From Lunularia cruciata (lineage: Eukaryota > Streptophyta > Marchantiopsida > Lunulariales > Lunulariaceae): a stretch of DNA of 64,000 nt. The notes under the pieces are model-generated. The model was given only the letters and a program-made list of their open reading frames with translations. It searched no databases and was not told where the DNA came from. Below, piece after piece: positions 1-12,406 of the stretch; positions within the stretch are counted from its first letter, which is position 1, and each line of letters opens with the position of its first letter. The translations under genes and the position numbers were made by a program. The stretch covers positions 46,390,333 to 46,454,332 of the forward strand of contig OX419756.1 of assembly GCA_948567375.1 (NCBI GenBank), written 5' to 3'.

Positions 1-414
1 TGGTGACTTCCAGGAGGAAGCTTCTTGGGAAGCTTAGCTTGCATGCCAAGTAGATGGCTTTTAGAAAGAAGCTCCTTGGGAAACTTACTGACTAGCTTAG
101 CTTGCATGGCAAATAGGTGGCTTTTAGAAGGAAACTTCTTGGGAAACTTCCCAACTAGCTTAGCTTGCATGCCAAAGTAGATGGTTACTAGAAAGAAGCT
201 TCTTGAGTAGCTTCTTGAATAACTTGGCTTGCACTTGAGAAGGCGGCTTTTAGAAAGCTTATTGAGAAGCTTTTCAAGAGCCTTGTATGTTTTTGATAAG
301 TACCAAAGTTTAAGCCTATGCTAGACATTCAAATTTTCCCTCATTCAAGAATCCCAATGTGATCTTTCACTCCAATCTTCTATTCTCCTTTTTTGCTCTT
401 CTTGGTCTTTTATA
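1..414 (+). repeat. LTR family A, copy a (5' end cut by window edge)
   Basis: Right part of an LTR of the chromodomain-type Ty3 family. It shows the family signature: tandem units of about 60-70 bp, each with AGCTT-rich palindromes followed by a 'tagcttagcttgcatgcc' block, then a short downstream region ending in a decayed TTTTACA. The same sequence recurs at 2942-3436 (minus), 9604-10019, 12407-13436, 13715-13920 and 37964-38386. The start lies outside the window, so no target duplication can be judged. It is followed directly by leader sequence of a family B element, so it probably inserted into one. Confidence 0.75.
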
Positions 415-655
415 TTATTCTCACTTGCTCACATCGGATATACATAATCTTGATGTAAAATGCATCAAAAATGGAAAGTATAGTGTAGGAAGTTATCCTC
501 TAGGAGTCTCCATTGTATCCTCTCTCTCTAAAACACCCCTAATCTATCAATTGCACTACATTTTCTCCCCTCAAAATTACTCAATCTCACTAGCTTGAGT
601 TCCTCCAAGAGGGATGATCCACTCTCTTGGATTAAAACGCTTGCTATGATACCAT
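415..655 (-). mobile_element. leader of a family B LTR element, with primer binding site
   Basis: Read on the minus strand, the stretch begins with a match to the initiator-Met tRNA primer site (TGATACCAT at 647-655 is the complement of ATGGTATCA) right beside the LTR B fragment at 656-780. It then runs into an untranslated leader. The same leader recurs at about 2615-2854. No coding function is seen; short open frames here are not conserved beyond the repeat itself. Confidence 0.6.
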
Positions 656-780
656 TATAATGTTTTGAGGACATGAGATCCCCAAGAGAAAGACAAGAGA
701 AGAAATACAAGGCTTCAACACTCAATACTCTGATGCCCCAAAGAAGCACTTCGACTTTATTTATATGACAAAGAAGATCC
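656..780 (-). repeat. LTR family B, 3' fragment
   Basis: The R/U5 end of LTR family B in minus orientation. The complete copies at 50434-51230 (plus) and 55637-56398 (minus) show the same block with a TATA box and a terminal TTACA. Here only about 125 bp remain, and the fragment abuts decayed protease sequence at its high-coordinate side. Confidence 0.6.
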
Positions 781-2560
781 ATCCACAACATGCCTAAGAT
801 CACATCATAATCTTTTAACCATATCACTTGCCACTCAATTTCTTCTTGATACTCTCCTATAGAGAATGTTACCTTTCTAGGCAATGTCTCAATCTTCTTT
901 GTCTAACCATGAGGTTAAGTCTTCTTCTTCATTCTCATCCTTCTTTAGTTCCATCTCCACCTTATTGCAATAGAGCAAGACAAGAAATTCTCTATTGCTC
1001 CAAGGCCTATCAATACTGACACTTTATTGCCTTCTAGTGCTCTATTTATGAAAATCATTTGTGTGTTTGCCTTCCTAAACCTTTGTGTTCTTGTCTTCTT
1101 CTTCACTTTGCTTTTACTCATCTCTATGGAGCCAATAAAGCCATGAGGTACATTTACTAGTGATACTCATTTTTTGATGTGATTTCAGCATCCTCCTCTT
1201 CAATTTGTCTTTCTATGTTGGTCAAAGGTTGCTTGTATGGAGGCCAAGGGCCTCTAAAAAGATGAGCATGAAAATTGATGGCTATGTGCACAACTCGGCC
1301 ATAATTGTAACAACATTGTTGTCCTACTTGAGCCCCTTCCCTTCATGGGACTTCATCTTTCCTTTCTTCAACCTATCCTTGTTCTCCTTAGAGCACTAGT
1401 GCTCCTTGATCTTGGAACCAAATGTTGCCAAGTTCCATAGGAATTGGTCCACCAAAGTGCAATGTTTCAGCCCACTAGTGTTGAGTCAGGACTACCTCTT
1501 CACCTCTTCCAAGTGCTCCTACTATTCTTTGAGCATAGGCAATAGCTTCAAAAATAGTGTGAGGATTTTATACCATTATCTCTTGGTGAATTTGCTCTTT
1601 TAACCCTTGTTTGAAATTATCAAGAGCTTTTGTTAGTCTCATATTGGTTATCATGACTTGCAGATCAAGAAATGCCTCCATGTACTCTTGTATGTTTTTC
1701 TTCTACTTCAACTGCCATAGTTAGGTTCATGTCATCTACATGGAATCCATGGATTGGAAATTCTTCAACAGCCCTTCTTGCATTATCATTCAAGAGATCT
1801 CTCTTCCTTTTTCCAACATTGATTGTTCTCAAGAATTGTACTATGTGAAAGCTTTATTGGTCAAAAGCCCACATGTAAACATGCCTATAGAATGATTGAT
1901 GATCTTAGTTGTGAAATAATTGAAAGTATCAATTTATTCTTGAAATCTAGCTTTCCACTACTCCCATAGAATTTTGTCCCTTGTAAGGCTTGATGTTGCA
2001 TATCTTCTTCATTTGTAGTAACAATGTAGCTTCATTGTTGATCAAGGTTAGTGTTATTGGCATGAGTAATTCATTATGTACTTAGGCCACTAGTATTGGA
2101 TTTTGGAATGATTTCCCTTCTTGCATTACTATATCATTCTTGAAGGTAAGTACTTGACTTTGCAATGCCTCTATTGTCATCTTGGTCTCCCAAAACTTAT
2201 TCAACATCTCTACATTCCTTGCATCAAATCTTGCAATTATAGCTCCATGATTCATACACACACAAAATGCTCAATTGCTACTTTGTATTTCAATAGAGAA
2301 TTAATATGATCACTTGGTAGGAAACATGAACTATTGGGACTACCATTGGAACCTTAGAGGCTATCACTTATTGATAATATTCCTTAAAATTATTGACTAC
2401 TAAATCCCTAAACATCACTTTTGGTCTAACCACATAATAGATTTCTACTTGAGTGTTGAAAGCGAAATGATTTGATATATTCAGATCCATTGTATTATAA
2501 AAAAATCTAGATTGTCAAATACCATGCTCTATCATATATCACACAAGTAGAATCATTGGG
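780..2560 (-). pseudogene. decayed Ty3 gag-protease region
   Basis: On the minus strand this reads as the end of gag followed by protease. Around 1540-1700 a frame with a few stops contains gag-like text (FKQGLKEQIHQEIMV, then EAIAYAQRI). At about 790-880 the frame reads IGEYQEEIEWQVIWL followed by YDVILGMLWM, the flap and downstream hydrophobic strand typical of Ty3 aspartic proteases. Stops and frameshifts are frequent. The family is uncertain: chromovirus A is likely, given the pol remnant at 3371-6060, but the order on the strand means it is a different copy. Confidence 0.55.
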
Positions 2561-2614
2561 TTTGGTGAATTCATCATTATGTCCATGAATTCTACTCCAA
2601 AATGGTAAACAAGA

Positions 2615-2941
2615 TATACTCTCACTTGCTCATGCTAAATGTACATAATCTTGATGTGGAATGGATTCAAGAATGAAAAGCAAGGTGCAAGAAATTATCC
2701 TCTAGGAGCCTCTATCCCATCCTTTCTCTAAATCACCCCCAATCTATTGATTGCACTATGTTTTCTCCCCTTAAAATTACTTAGTCTTAATAGCTTATGT
2801 TCCTCCAAGAGGGAAGATCCACTCTTTTGGATTAAAACACTTGCCTGAATGCCATTATAATGTTCCAAGGACATGAGAACCCCCAAGAGAAACACAAAGA
2901 AGAAACACAAGGCTTCAGCCTTCAATACTCAAATACCTAAA
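2615..2941 (-). mobile_element. second family B leader plus LTR B stub
   Basis: A diverged duplicate of 415-780. It has the leader at 2615-2844, a degenerate primer site near 2845-2854, and an LTR B stub from 2855 that is cut off at 2941 by the LTR A beginning at 2942. The A insertion therefore postdates the B element here. Confidence 0.55.
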
Positions 2942-3436
2942 TGTAAAAGACCAAGGAAGAGACATATGAGAATAGAAGATCACATTGGGACTCTTGAATG
3001 AGGGAAACTCCAAATGCCTAGCATGAGCTTGGGCTTTGGTTTTTAAAGGGAACATACAAGGCGCTTGAGAAGATTCTTAAGAAGCTTCTTAAAATTTGCT
3101 TTCTTACAATGCAAGCTAAACTAACTATGAAGCTTTTTGAAAAGCTTCATTCTAGAAGTTGTCTACTTGGTTTGCAAGCTAAGCTAATTGGGAAGCTTCC
3201 TAAAAAGCTTCTTTTTAGAAGTCACCTACTTGGCATGCAAGCTAAGCTAGTTAGGAAGTTTCGAAAGAAACTTCCTCCTAGAAGTTACCACTTGGTATAC
3301 ATATAACCTTATACTTGGAAGATACCAAGTAGCTTACTAGATGCTTTTAGAATATTCTTATAATTCTTGGCTAATTTGGCCTATTTGATACTTCATTAGT
3401 CTTGACTACCTTGTCTTTAAAGTCCATATTATTACA
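2942..3436 (-). repeat. LTR family A, copy b (3' LTR of the minus-strand chromovirus)
   Basis: A 495-bp LTR. On the minus strand it starts TGTAATAATATGGA (ending at 3436) and ends TCTTTTACA (at 2942), so it has TG...CA ends. The U3 carries the tandem AAGCTT-rich units. It lies directly downstream of the chromodomain frame of the pol remnant, which makes it that element's 3' LTR. The chromodomain frame runs about 20 codons into the LTR before its stop at 3371-3373. Confidence 0.8.
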
Positions 3437-6060
3437 TATTCCTCCACTACTAGTTGGTGATGTCCTTGTAACCATGGAAACTTCAAACTCTTGGATGGCC
3501 ATTTGTGCATTATGGAGATGAGAAAGAGGCTTCCAAGTAGCATCATGAAAAGAATACTCTTCCCAAAGGACTTTGTACTTAGTATGTTGTTGGAGGCCAT
3601 GTTGACTTTGGTGATGTGCAAGGATAAGATCAATTTCATACTCCTCATGATCATTGATAAGGACGGAAGGAAGACGGAGTTGGACACAAGAGGAAAAGGA
3701 AGATGGATTAAAAACAAAGGGTTTCAACTTGGAGATATGAAAGACAAGGTGTATTAGCATATGAGAAGACAAGGCAAGTTAATAAGAAACAAGAGAAAAG
3801 ATTTGGGTGACATCAAATAGACCTATATAATTAAGAGCAAGTTTAAAAAATTGGGTATCAAGTTGGAGTGGTAGGTTACTAGAAGAAATCATGACCTCAT
3901 CACCAAGTTTAAAGGTGAAATCATAATGATGTTGATCCACATATTGTTTTTGACAATTTTGAGCAACAAGGAGTGAGATTTAGCTTGTTGTAAGGATTGG
4001 GATATTGTGGTCAAGAAAGTGGAAGTATGAGAGATATGATATGGAGGAAGAGCAAGAATGGAATCTCAAACAAGTGAGTCTTGGCCAAAACTAAGGAAGA
4101 AGAGAGAGAATATAGTGCTTGCTTGCTTTGATTTATTGCAAGCAAACTCAACAACTACAAGATATTTATCTTGAATGGTATGGTGAATGTTGACAAAGTC
4201 ATGAATCATATCCTCCAATATGAGATTTGCACATTTAGTTTGTCCATCAATTTGAGGATGAAAGGTTGTGGATAAAGCAAGCTTAGTTCCAAGTAGTTGG
4301 AAGAGTGCTTGTCACAATTTTCTAATGAATCAAGGATCATGGTCAAAGATAAGTATACAAGGTATCTCATGATGCTTGAAGATATTTTCAAAGTAGATAT
4401 GGGCCAATGTTGGAGCATCTACTATATCAAAGTTTGATGCCAAATGGATGCTTTTACTAAGCTTATCAACAAACACCATGATTGTTGTGTAACTTTGTTT
4501 TGTCTTGGGTAAGGAACGCATGGGAAGTGGTTGAAGGAGTCCATTTAGGTTTTATTTATTTTCTTTGTTGCATTGGCAGCTCTCACAAGATCAAAAAAAC
4601 TCTTGAACCTCTTGTGCCATGTTGGGCGACCACCATTAGCATTATAGGGTACCTAAGGTCTTATCCACACCCATGTGACAAATGATTGGTACATCATGGG
4701 CTTCTTGAAGGTGCACAAGTTGTAGATCACCCTTGTCTGGAACGTCAATCTGGTTCTTATAGAATAGAAGTCTTTCCTTGAAGGAGAAGGTGTTGGATTC
4801 CTTATCATGTGCAACAAGATGACCTTGTATTATTTTAAAGAAGAAGTCTTGTTGTAAAGTGGTTCTAAACTTGGTTTGGACTTTTAAGTCAATTGATATT
4901 GTCATGATTGCCACCATGATAAGAAGAAGAGTCATCAAATCAGGTCATCATGATAGGAAATTAGGGATAACATAGAATCTATTAAGTGTATACTCAAGTT
5001 TGATATCAAATAATTGAAGTTGTTCCTCTCATCAATGATGTAAACTCTTCATGTGCTCCAAATGTAATGTCTACAACAAAGATTTATGATCAATTTGCAT
5101 GATCACTTGTTTCTTTAAGAGATAATGCCTCCATACCTTGGTGGTATATACCATTGCTAGATGTTCTCAATATCAAACAAAATGATTCCTTTCTGCAATA
5201 TTTAGTTGGTGAGATAAAAAAAAGCAATGGGATGTAAACCATTTGGAAATTCTTGTTGCAATACAACTCCAATGGCAAAGTTAGAAGCACCAAAATCAAC
5301 CATACAAGATAGTTGAGGATCATATGTTTGAATAATGGGTCTTGAAGCAGCATGTGTTTCAGCTTTTGGAATGCTTCTTCGTGCTTGGTGGTCCATTGAA
5401 AGCTTGATGTCTTCTCCAAGAGATTGATCAATGGTGCGGCTACACAAGTATAGTAGTGGATGAACCATCAGTAAAAACTTGCAAATCCATTAAATACCTA
5501 CACTCTTGTAGCATCCTTTGTAGTAGGCTAATCAATAATGGCCTTGATTTTCTCCTTTTCCATCTTGATCCTCCCCAATGAGACCTTATGACCCAAGAAG
5601 GTAACTTATTTTTGCCAAAAAGGCACACTTTGACTTCTTATAGTAAAACATCCATTGACATAGCCATCTTTGGACTTCCCATATGTGATTTGTGTATTTT
5701 TCTTCCAATATATAAAAGTATCATCCAATAACACTACCACGTACCAATCCAATAGCCCATCCAACACTTAATGCATCTGATTCATAAAGACTATTGGAGC
5801 ATTAATGAGCCTGATTGTATTGTTTATTGATATTAGGGAAGAAAACAAGCTTTCAGTAGACCACCAAGTATATTGGTAAATAATAGGTTATTCCTTTGAA
5901 GATACAGGTGGAAATAACAAGAATTGAAGAAATGTATAACTATCTTGTAGTTTATCTATTATTGTGTATTTAACTTCTTAGGCAAGAAATACTCCTAGAA
6001 GAAGGTAGTGCTACCTCTTGTGGTGCACTATAGAACATGGAAAACTAAAGATCATTTTCA
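3371..6060 (-). pseudogene. Ty3/gypsy chromovirus pol remnant (RT, RNase H, integrase, chromodomain)
   Basis: On the minus strand the order is as follows. RT palm is near 5640-5870, with 'NAPIVFMNQM'-like text and a LLDD catalytic box. The RT connection lies at about 5400-5640 and RNase H at about 5200-5330 (VDFGASNFAIGVVLQQ). The integrase zinc-binding region is near 4650-4860, and the integrase core near 4330-4521 with IFKHHEIPCILIFDHDP. A clear chromodomain lies at 3440-3650 (EYEIDLILAH..., then YKVLWEEYSFHDATWKPLSHL). Frames are broken by many stops and shifts, so the element is dead. The 5' end is lost near 6060. The chromodomain places it among chromoviruses, whose integrase tails target modified histones (family knowledge). 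Confidence 0.85.
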
Positions 6061-6338
6061 CTACAAGTAAATTCCAAGTTAAGCATAAAGGTGATGGTTC
6101 AATGTACTCCAAAGGCCACTTCACCCAAAAGATATCAACTTCAAGGTAACGTGCTACTCTTCCTAAAAGGCACAACTCCAAAGGTGTTTGTGCATTGGCT
6201 AAATATCCTTATTTTTATTGTGTTACTTTCACTTTTTTGGCTTATCTTTGACCCTCAATATAGTGCTTTACACCTTTAGAACCCCAAGGATCACACATCC
6301 CAAACAAGTAAAAATATTTCCTTATACTCAAGCGCTTA

Positions 6339-7034
6339 TGTTCTATGAGCCAGCATGTCTCTCACTCACAATGAACATCTGATGGCTATTATGGTAGCGC
6401 ACCATAGACTAAGAAGGCAAATAATCTCAACTCCATCATACTCCTCTAAGGCTAACACTCCAAGACTCAATACATTGCTCACTATAGAACTAATTGAGAG
6501 AAAGATAGTTGTAAATAAAAGGATGATGAATACCTCCTCATCCCTAGTTTATATACTTGTGAAATAGTTACAAGCCCAAAGTTACTAATAACTAGAGTAA
6601 CTCAAGTTATTAGGCTAAAAGTCAAATAAAGTCAAAGAGCTAAAGGAATATCCATAGTCATGGGAATATTTTCCTAAGCATGTGGTCTTATCTTGACCCA
6701 ACCACTAAGTCAATGATTCCTTTACATGGGCTATCCTTGGACTATAGAAGAATCCAAAACAAAAAGGCTTGTGGGCCCAAGAGTTCTCAACTCTTTCTTC
6801 AAAGCCAAACACCTAAGAATAATATAAAGTCAATACACTAGAATCCAAAATATTGGTGCTCATCTTTACTACTTTCTCTAAATTAAGATCTCCTCTATCT
6901 TAGCTATGACTAACTTTAGCTAATCATGACTAAGGTAGAACCATCTTTTATCTATATATAATAATATCTCTCAAGTACTTGTAATATCAAACTAAATATC
7001 ACAACACCACACACATGCACAAATGGGTGTTACA
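6339..7034. repeat. repeat family C, copy 1 (LTR-like, 696 bp)
   Basis: This stretch is repeated almost collinearly at 18054-18751 in the same orientation. Both copies begin TGTYCTATGAGC and end GGGTRTTACA, so on either strand the unit has TG...CA ends, like an LTR. Flanking five-base words (GCTTA before, TTTCT after) do not match. It may be one LTR of a larger element or a decayed solo LTR. The transcribed strand is not obvious. Confidence 0.6.
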
Positions 7035-8560
7035 TTTCTTACTACAAAGATTCCTCATCACTACTCAAAGAAGACATTCACCGATACTCAAGTTGTAAGC
7101 AAAAATAAATAAAGATAACTACAAAGGCTTTTCTCACCACAAGTATTGACAACTACAAAGTTCTATACAACTCCAAATGCCTTCTTTCCTAAAGTTATTT
7201 ACAACTACAAAAATTTGTACAACTCATGAGGTCAAACAACTAAGCAAATCTTATAATTAAGAAGGTTTTTTTGGCTCTAAATATTACTACAAAGAATTAC
7301 CTTTGCCACTAATTTTTCTAAGGAGGAGTCACATTTCCTTTAGTTGCATCTTGTGCAATCTCCATAAACTGATCACAAAGATCTTTGGAAACTTTCTTCT
7401 TCTTCATACTTTTAGCTTCTTCTTTGGTCTTGGTGTTGAAGAGGTCCATGACTTTGTTGGTTACTGCCTCCATAAAGGAATTTTTTTCTATTGCTTTGGC
7501 CTCCTTATCCTTCTTGAGTTCTTCATGTGCAAGCTCTAGCCAAAGAGCAACCTTTGTCTTGTATTCCTCCATCACCTTTGAAACCCATGCAAATTTTGAA
7601 ACTTCAAATGCTCATAAATTTTGCTACAACACTCCAAATGTTACAACATTGGGTGTTAATGGAGAGCACTGGAGAAGAAACTTCTAATGAAATAAAGATC
7701 GCTCCATTTGGACACATAATCACTAAGATATCAGCTCCAAAGGTGCACGTAGTATAATTCCTTTGAGGTTGAAGACTCTTTGGAGTAGGATCCTTTGGGG
7801 GAAAGACTCTTTGTACCTATTTTCTTTGTACCTTAGCATGTGCAAAGATAATTCTAAAGAATACACAAGCAAGAGGTTTCTTTCTCTTAACATGAAAATA
7901 TTCTCTCATATCCTTACCAAAAGATAGAAAACAAGACAAAATTGCAGATTTTGTTAAAAAATGTGCACCACAAGTAACAATGATAAATTTTTGATATCAA
8001 GCTTGAGTAAAAATTGAGAAATTTCTATATCATTCTTAATACCTTGCCATGATAACTTGATTTGAATATTCTTCTTGAATCTCTCATAGCAATGGCCATT
8101 ACCATGTTGTTAATTGATTGAAATATCCAAATTGAGTTCAATATTGCTTTGCAATAGGACCTTTTCTTTCATCTTGTGCAAAGTTGTCTTGTAGTACATG
8201 ATTAAGATTACAACACCCTTTCATTCAAAGATGAAGCCTTCTCCTTTGCAAAAATTAAAGCTATATTCCAATTATGATATATCTATGACTTGATCAAGAG
8301 GCACATGACTTACCAATAGTTGGTCACATGGGTTAGCACAAGACCTTGAGTACCCTATAGCATCAATAGTGGTGGCCAAACATAGCACAAGAAGTTCAAG
8401 TTTTTATACAACCTTGTGAAAGTTGTAACTCAACAAGGCCAGCAATAAAAAAATTGGGTGGACTACTCAAACCAATCTCAATTCTGCCTACCTGATGGGA
8501 ATATATAAGTCTAGACTTCCTCAAATCCTTTTCAAAGACAAATTAATGCCATAGAGCAAT
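7035..8560. other. decayed repeat DNA without recognisable gene
   Basis: The only notable content is an 85-codon minus-strand frame at 7318-7575 rich in Lys/Glu (coiled-coil-like, with a KKKK cluster). It resembles in composition the broken coiled-coil unit at 37870-39907. No domain is recognised. The rest is AT-rich with many stops on both strands. Confidence 0.35.
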
Positions 8561-9603
8561 TATAGTGTTGGAGCACCCATTGTGGATACCATGGATGCTC
8601 CAACATTGGTCCAAATCTACTTCAATATGATCTTCAAACACCATAAGATGCCAAGGATTTTCATCTTTGATTCATTGGTAACTTTTAACAAGTACTTTTC
8701 AAAGTCCTTGACACCAAGCTTTCCTTGTCTATAACCTATCATCCTCAAATGAATAAAATAAGCAAATTTTACTTGTGAAGATATATTATGTGCCTTTGTC
8801 AAAGTTTGGCACATTAATTATTGATTAGTGTACTTATCTTGTGGCTATCAAGTTTACCTACAATAATTCTTTGCATGCAAGTACAAGCTTTTCTCTCTTC
8901 TTCTTTAATTAGGTGCAAGATCCACTTGTTCTAGATTCTCTTTTTTCTCTACCGCCATCTCATGTCCCTCATACTTCAACCTTCTTATCCATGCTTATTG
9001 TGTCCTTACACAAAGACAAGTTTCATTTTCTTGTTACTCAAAATTGACAATAGCAATATGTTGATAACCATTGTTGTGATTCCACTTTCAAATTAGTGCT
9101 AAGGTTATTCTTTCCTCTAGTAATATTTTTCTCCCTCTTGACACCCAAGTTTGTAAACTTGCTTCCAATTGGGAAGGTTTCTTTGATATTATTAATGTTC
9201 ATTCATTCAATGTTCATTCAGTCAATTTCATTTCTCCAATTGCCTACAAACTTTCACTTCCTAGTCACATGAAGATCCATCTTATCTTCAATGTATGTAA
9301 GCTAAAACCCTTTGTTTCCAACCTACCTTCTTTTCCTACTTGTACAAAACCTCCTCTTCCTCTTCAAATCTCTATGGATCATAAATGATCATAAAGAATA
9401 CAAAGTTGACCATATACATGCACATTGCAACATCTAACATAGCCACCTATGAAAAAATAGATATAAGATCCTTTATAAAGAGTATCTTTTTTCATAATGT
9501 CACATGTGAGCTTATTTCTCATCTCCAAAATGTGCAAGTTGCTATATGTGAGTTTGAAGATTCTATGGCAACAAGGATATCACTAACTAGTGGTGGGAGA
9601 ATA
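8560..9603 (+). pseudogene. second chromovirus remnant: integrase end and chromodomain
   Basis: This is a plus-strand relative of the minus-strand pol at 3371-6060. Around 8600-8760 the text matches its integrase core (the 'hatgatcttcaaacacc' region corresponds to IFKHHEIPC), with stops. Around 9240-9560 it matches the integrase tail and chromodomain: KLKPF-like text, then a NDHKEYKVDHI-like start, ending in the same SGG-ICNN codons that run into the LTR. The downstream LTR begins at 9604. Confidence 0.7.
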
Positions 9604-10019
9604 TGTAATAATATAGAGTTAGCATAAGCTAGTGGAGAGGGAATATATAATAATAATAATATAGAGCTAATAAAAGCTAAATATAACTAAAAGGAGATAG
9701 AACTAGCATAGATCTAAGAAAATTTATGAATGTTTTAGAAAAATCCGTGAAGCCACTAAGAAATTTCCAAGGATTGAGCAACTTGTATGTCAAGTTAATG
9801 ACTAGTTTAGCTTTCTTGCAAAGTAAATAGCTAGCTTAGCTTGCACTTCAAGAAAAGTTGCTTCTAAAAGGAACCTTACTTTGAAGTTTCTTGCAAACCT
9901 TATACCTAGGTTGCCTATAAATACCAAAACTAAAGCTCAAACTAGGCATTCAAAGTTCATTCATTTGAGAGTTCCAATGTGATATTCCATTCTATTATTT
10001 CTCTCCTTGATCTTTTATA
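9604..10019 (+). repeat. LTR family A, copy c (3' LTR of the plus-strand remnant)
   Basis: Starts TGTAATAATATAGAG and ends near TCTTTTATA. It contains the AGCTTGCA blocks and a CTATAAATACC TATA box near 9912-9922. The first ~40 bp are partly duplicated (9604-9630 and about 9640-9680). It follows the chromodomain remnant directly, as expected for a 3' LTR. Confidence 0.75.
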
Positions 10020-12406
10020 GAAATTGTAACTACCTATAATGTTGTTAATGATATAATGTATGACTTGTTACAATTTTTGAGGTCCTCTACAAAGGATAAC
10101 TACCATAATTTTATTAAGTATTTAAGATGTGCAATATCACAAGAGAGTGGATACCTCACTTGAAAATAATATCAATATGCAATGTAGATGATATAAGTTA
10201 GCTCAAACTTGTATATGGTTTGAGATGAGTGACAATTGTAGATGTTTTGATTATGGATCCTACACACAATATAATTTTAGAGAGAGTGATTGTCCATCCT
10301 CTTGGATAAGCATGGCAACAATCAATGTCTTCCAAGTATAGGAGTATATGCAAAGGTCACTTCTTTATTCTTCTATCCTTGGAGTTATATGAATTTATGG
10401 ATACAAATTTTGACAAGTTTTTCAAAGATTTTACAAGAGCCTACCTTATGAGACAATAGGTGGATTACTTTTACTTTTCTATTTTATAATTTACTTTAGG
10501 TTGCAATGTACTTGCTTAACATAGATACTTATTAGTGTAATCCATAAGAAATCAATCATACAAAGTGATGTTTCTTTGGGTATTCTAGTGATATGTAGAC
10601 CATTTGACTATATAACTATGAGATTTGATTTTATTAGCTATGACATTGATTTCTTCAATTTATCATAACTTATTACTATTTTAAGCATTATGACTTAGAT
10701 TCATTTTATCTTTTAGATTTTATCCTTGTATAGCTTGATGGAGTGTATTTGAGTACTTCTAATTATCCTCTATGCATTCCATGTACATACTAAGAAATAA
10801 AAATTACAAATGACTTAAAGGTATATAAACTTTGATTATATCAATACACTTTACACATTGAGAATGAATCTAGATATTAGAATATGTTATCTTTCATTTT
10901 GTTTTTATTTATAATTTTAATAGATTCATTAAAAATATTTTATTATAGATAAATTGGAAATAAAATTTGTAATTTCTCAAAAACTAAAACATAAAACTAC
11001 ATATAGCCCTTTGATGGAACTCCCATTTGATAAATAATGTTTTTTGGAAAGACCCCAAACACACATTACACTCATATTAGGGGATGAATATTCTGCACAT
11101 GCAAGGAGTTTATTCAGAAAGTTTGGCAAAACTCACAAGCACGCCAAAAAAAACCCTCTTGGGAGTGTATTTTTAGTTTCCATAATTTTTCTTAGGTGAA
11201 AAATTGTCCAATATATTAGACAATGCTCAAAGTGGTAGATTTCCTAGTTTGAGAGTGAGAGTGATGTTAATAGTATGTGTATAATGCTCACCGTTTTCAT
11301 AGAGTAGCATGATCAATCTACATAAGCTTGTATAGTGGCACTCTATCTTTTCTAGATGATGATAAAGAATTTGCTAATGGAGATCACTTTATTAATTTAA
11401 TATTACCTAAGGTTGAACGCTTGGAAGATTTTATGTTGGGGCATGCATCTATCTTTTATACAATGACAATGTTCATATTGTTTGTATGGGGGCAGTTTTG
11501 TACTAGAGTTTGGCCTATGTGCAACATAATCACCATACAAGAAGCATTGAAGTCAACAAAAGGCATCCCACCAAATTATCACCCTTTAACCATGTATTTT
11601 CTTATGTTTTATATGTTGAACATAACATTGTGGAATGTCATGAGGCAAAAAAATAGATTGGCTTGCATACATCATTGAATTTGTATGCCACATTTGTAGC
11701 TTTTACTATAAATATTTCTTTTCCTAAAGCACTTAGTTGTGTATGACCAAAATTTCTTAGCTACATTGGTCACATGGATGGTACATTGTGCCACATCAAT
11801 TGATCAAAAATTGAGCTCCATAACTACTACTACAACAAGAGGAAAGTGATGTATTACTTGAATAACCTTCTGATCATTGATCAAGACAACCTGATAATTT
11901 ATTTATATGGATGTTTGATATGCCTGTTCATTTAACAATATTAGGTGCTGCAAGTCATATTTACAATCATGACATTGTTCAAGAATATAAACTTGGAGAT
12001 CCAAGTTATATGGTGAAAAAATACTTGTACTCCAACATATAGATGGAAGTGAAGTCAAGAATATACAAGCAGCAATCCGATATAACAAGCATTCAACATG
12101 CAACATGCTTAGAGATATATCAAGGTCAAGTGGAGAATAGGGGGCATTAAAGTCTATTTTAGAATAACTTTTACTATGTGCTCTAATTGACATGATATAA
12201 TTAATTTGATGTTTGGATCTTGTTGTAGATTGAAGAATTTTATTCATTGTTCTTACTTGGATTTTTCTATTGTCTATTTTGGAGACATTGTCAATAAAGA
12301 TCTTGCAACCAAAGGATTTGTAAATGATTGAGCTTTTGATATATAAAATTTCATTTGTATCATTTCTTTTACACCTCTTATATCACTCTCTACCTTTTTT
12401 GTCCTT
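10020..12406. other. AT-rich stretch without supported gene
   Basis: Both strands are rich in stops. A 116-codon plus frame at 11328-11678 has no recognisable domain and an erratic, hydrophobic composition. I see no tRNA, no intact repeat border and no splice-supported exon. Confidence 0.4.

Noticed and set aside
11328-11678. 116-codon plus frame
   Set aside because: No recognisable motif, surrounded by stop-rich AT DNA, no splice or promoter support.
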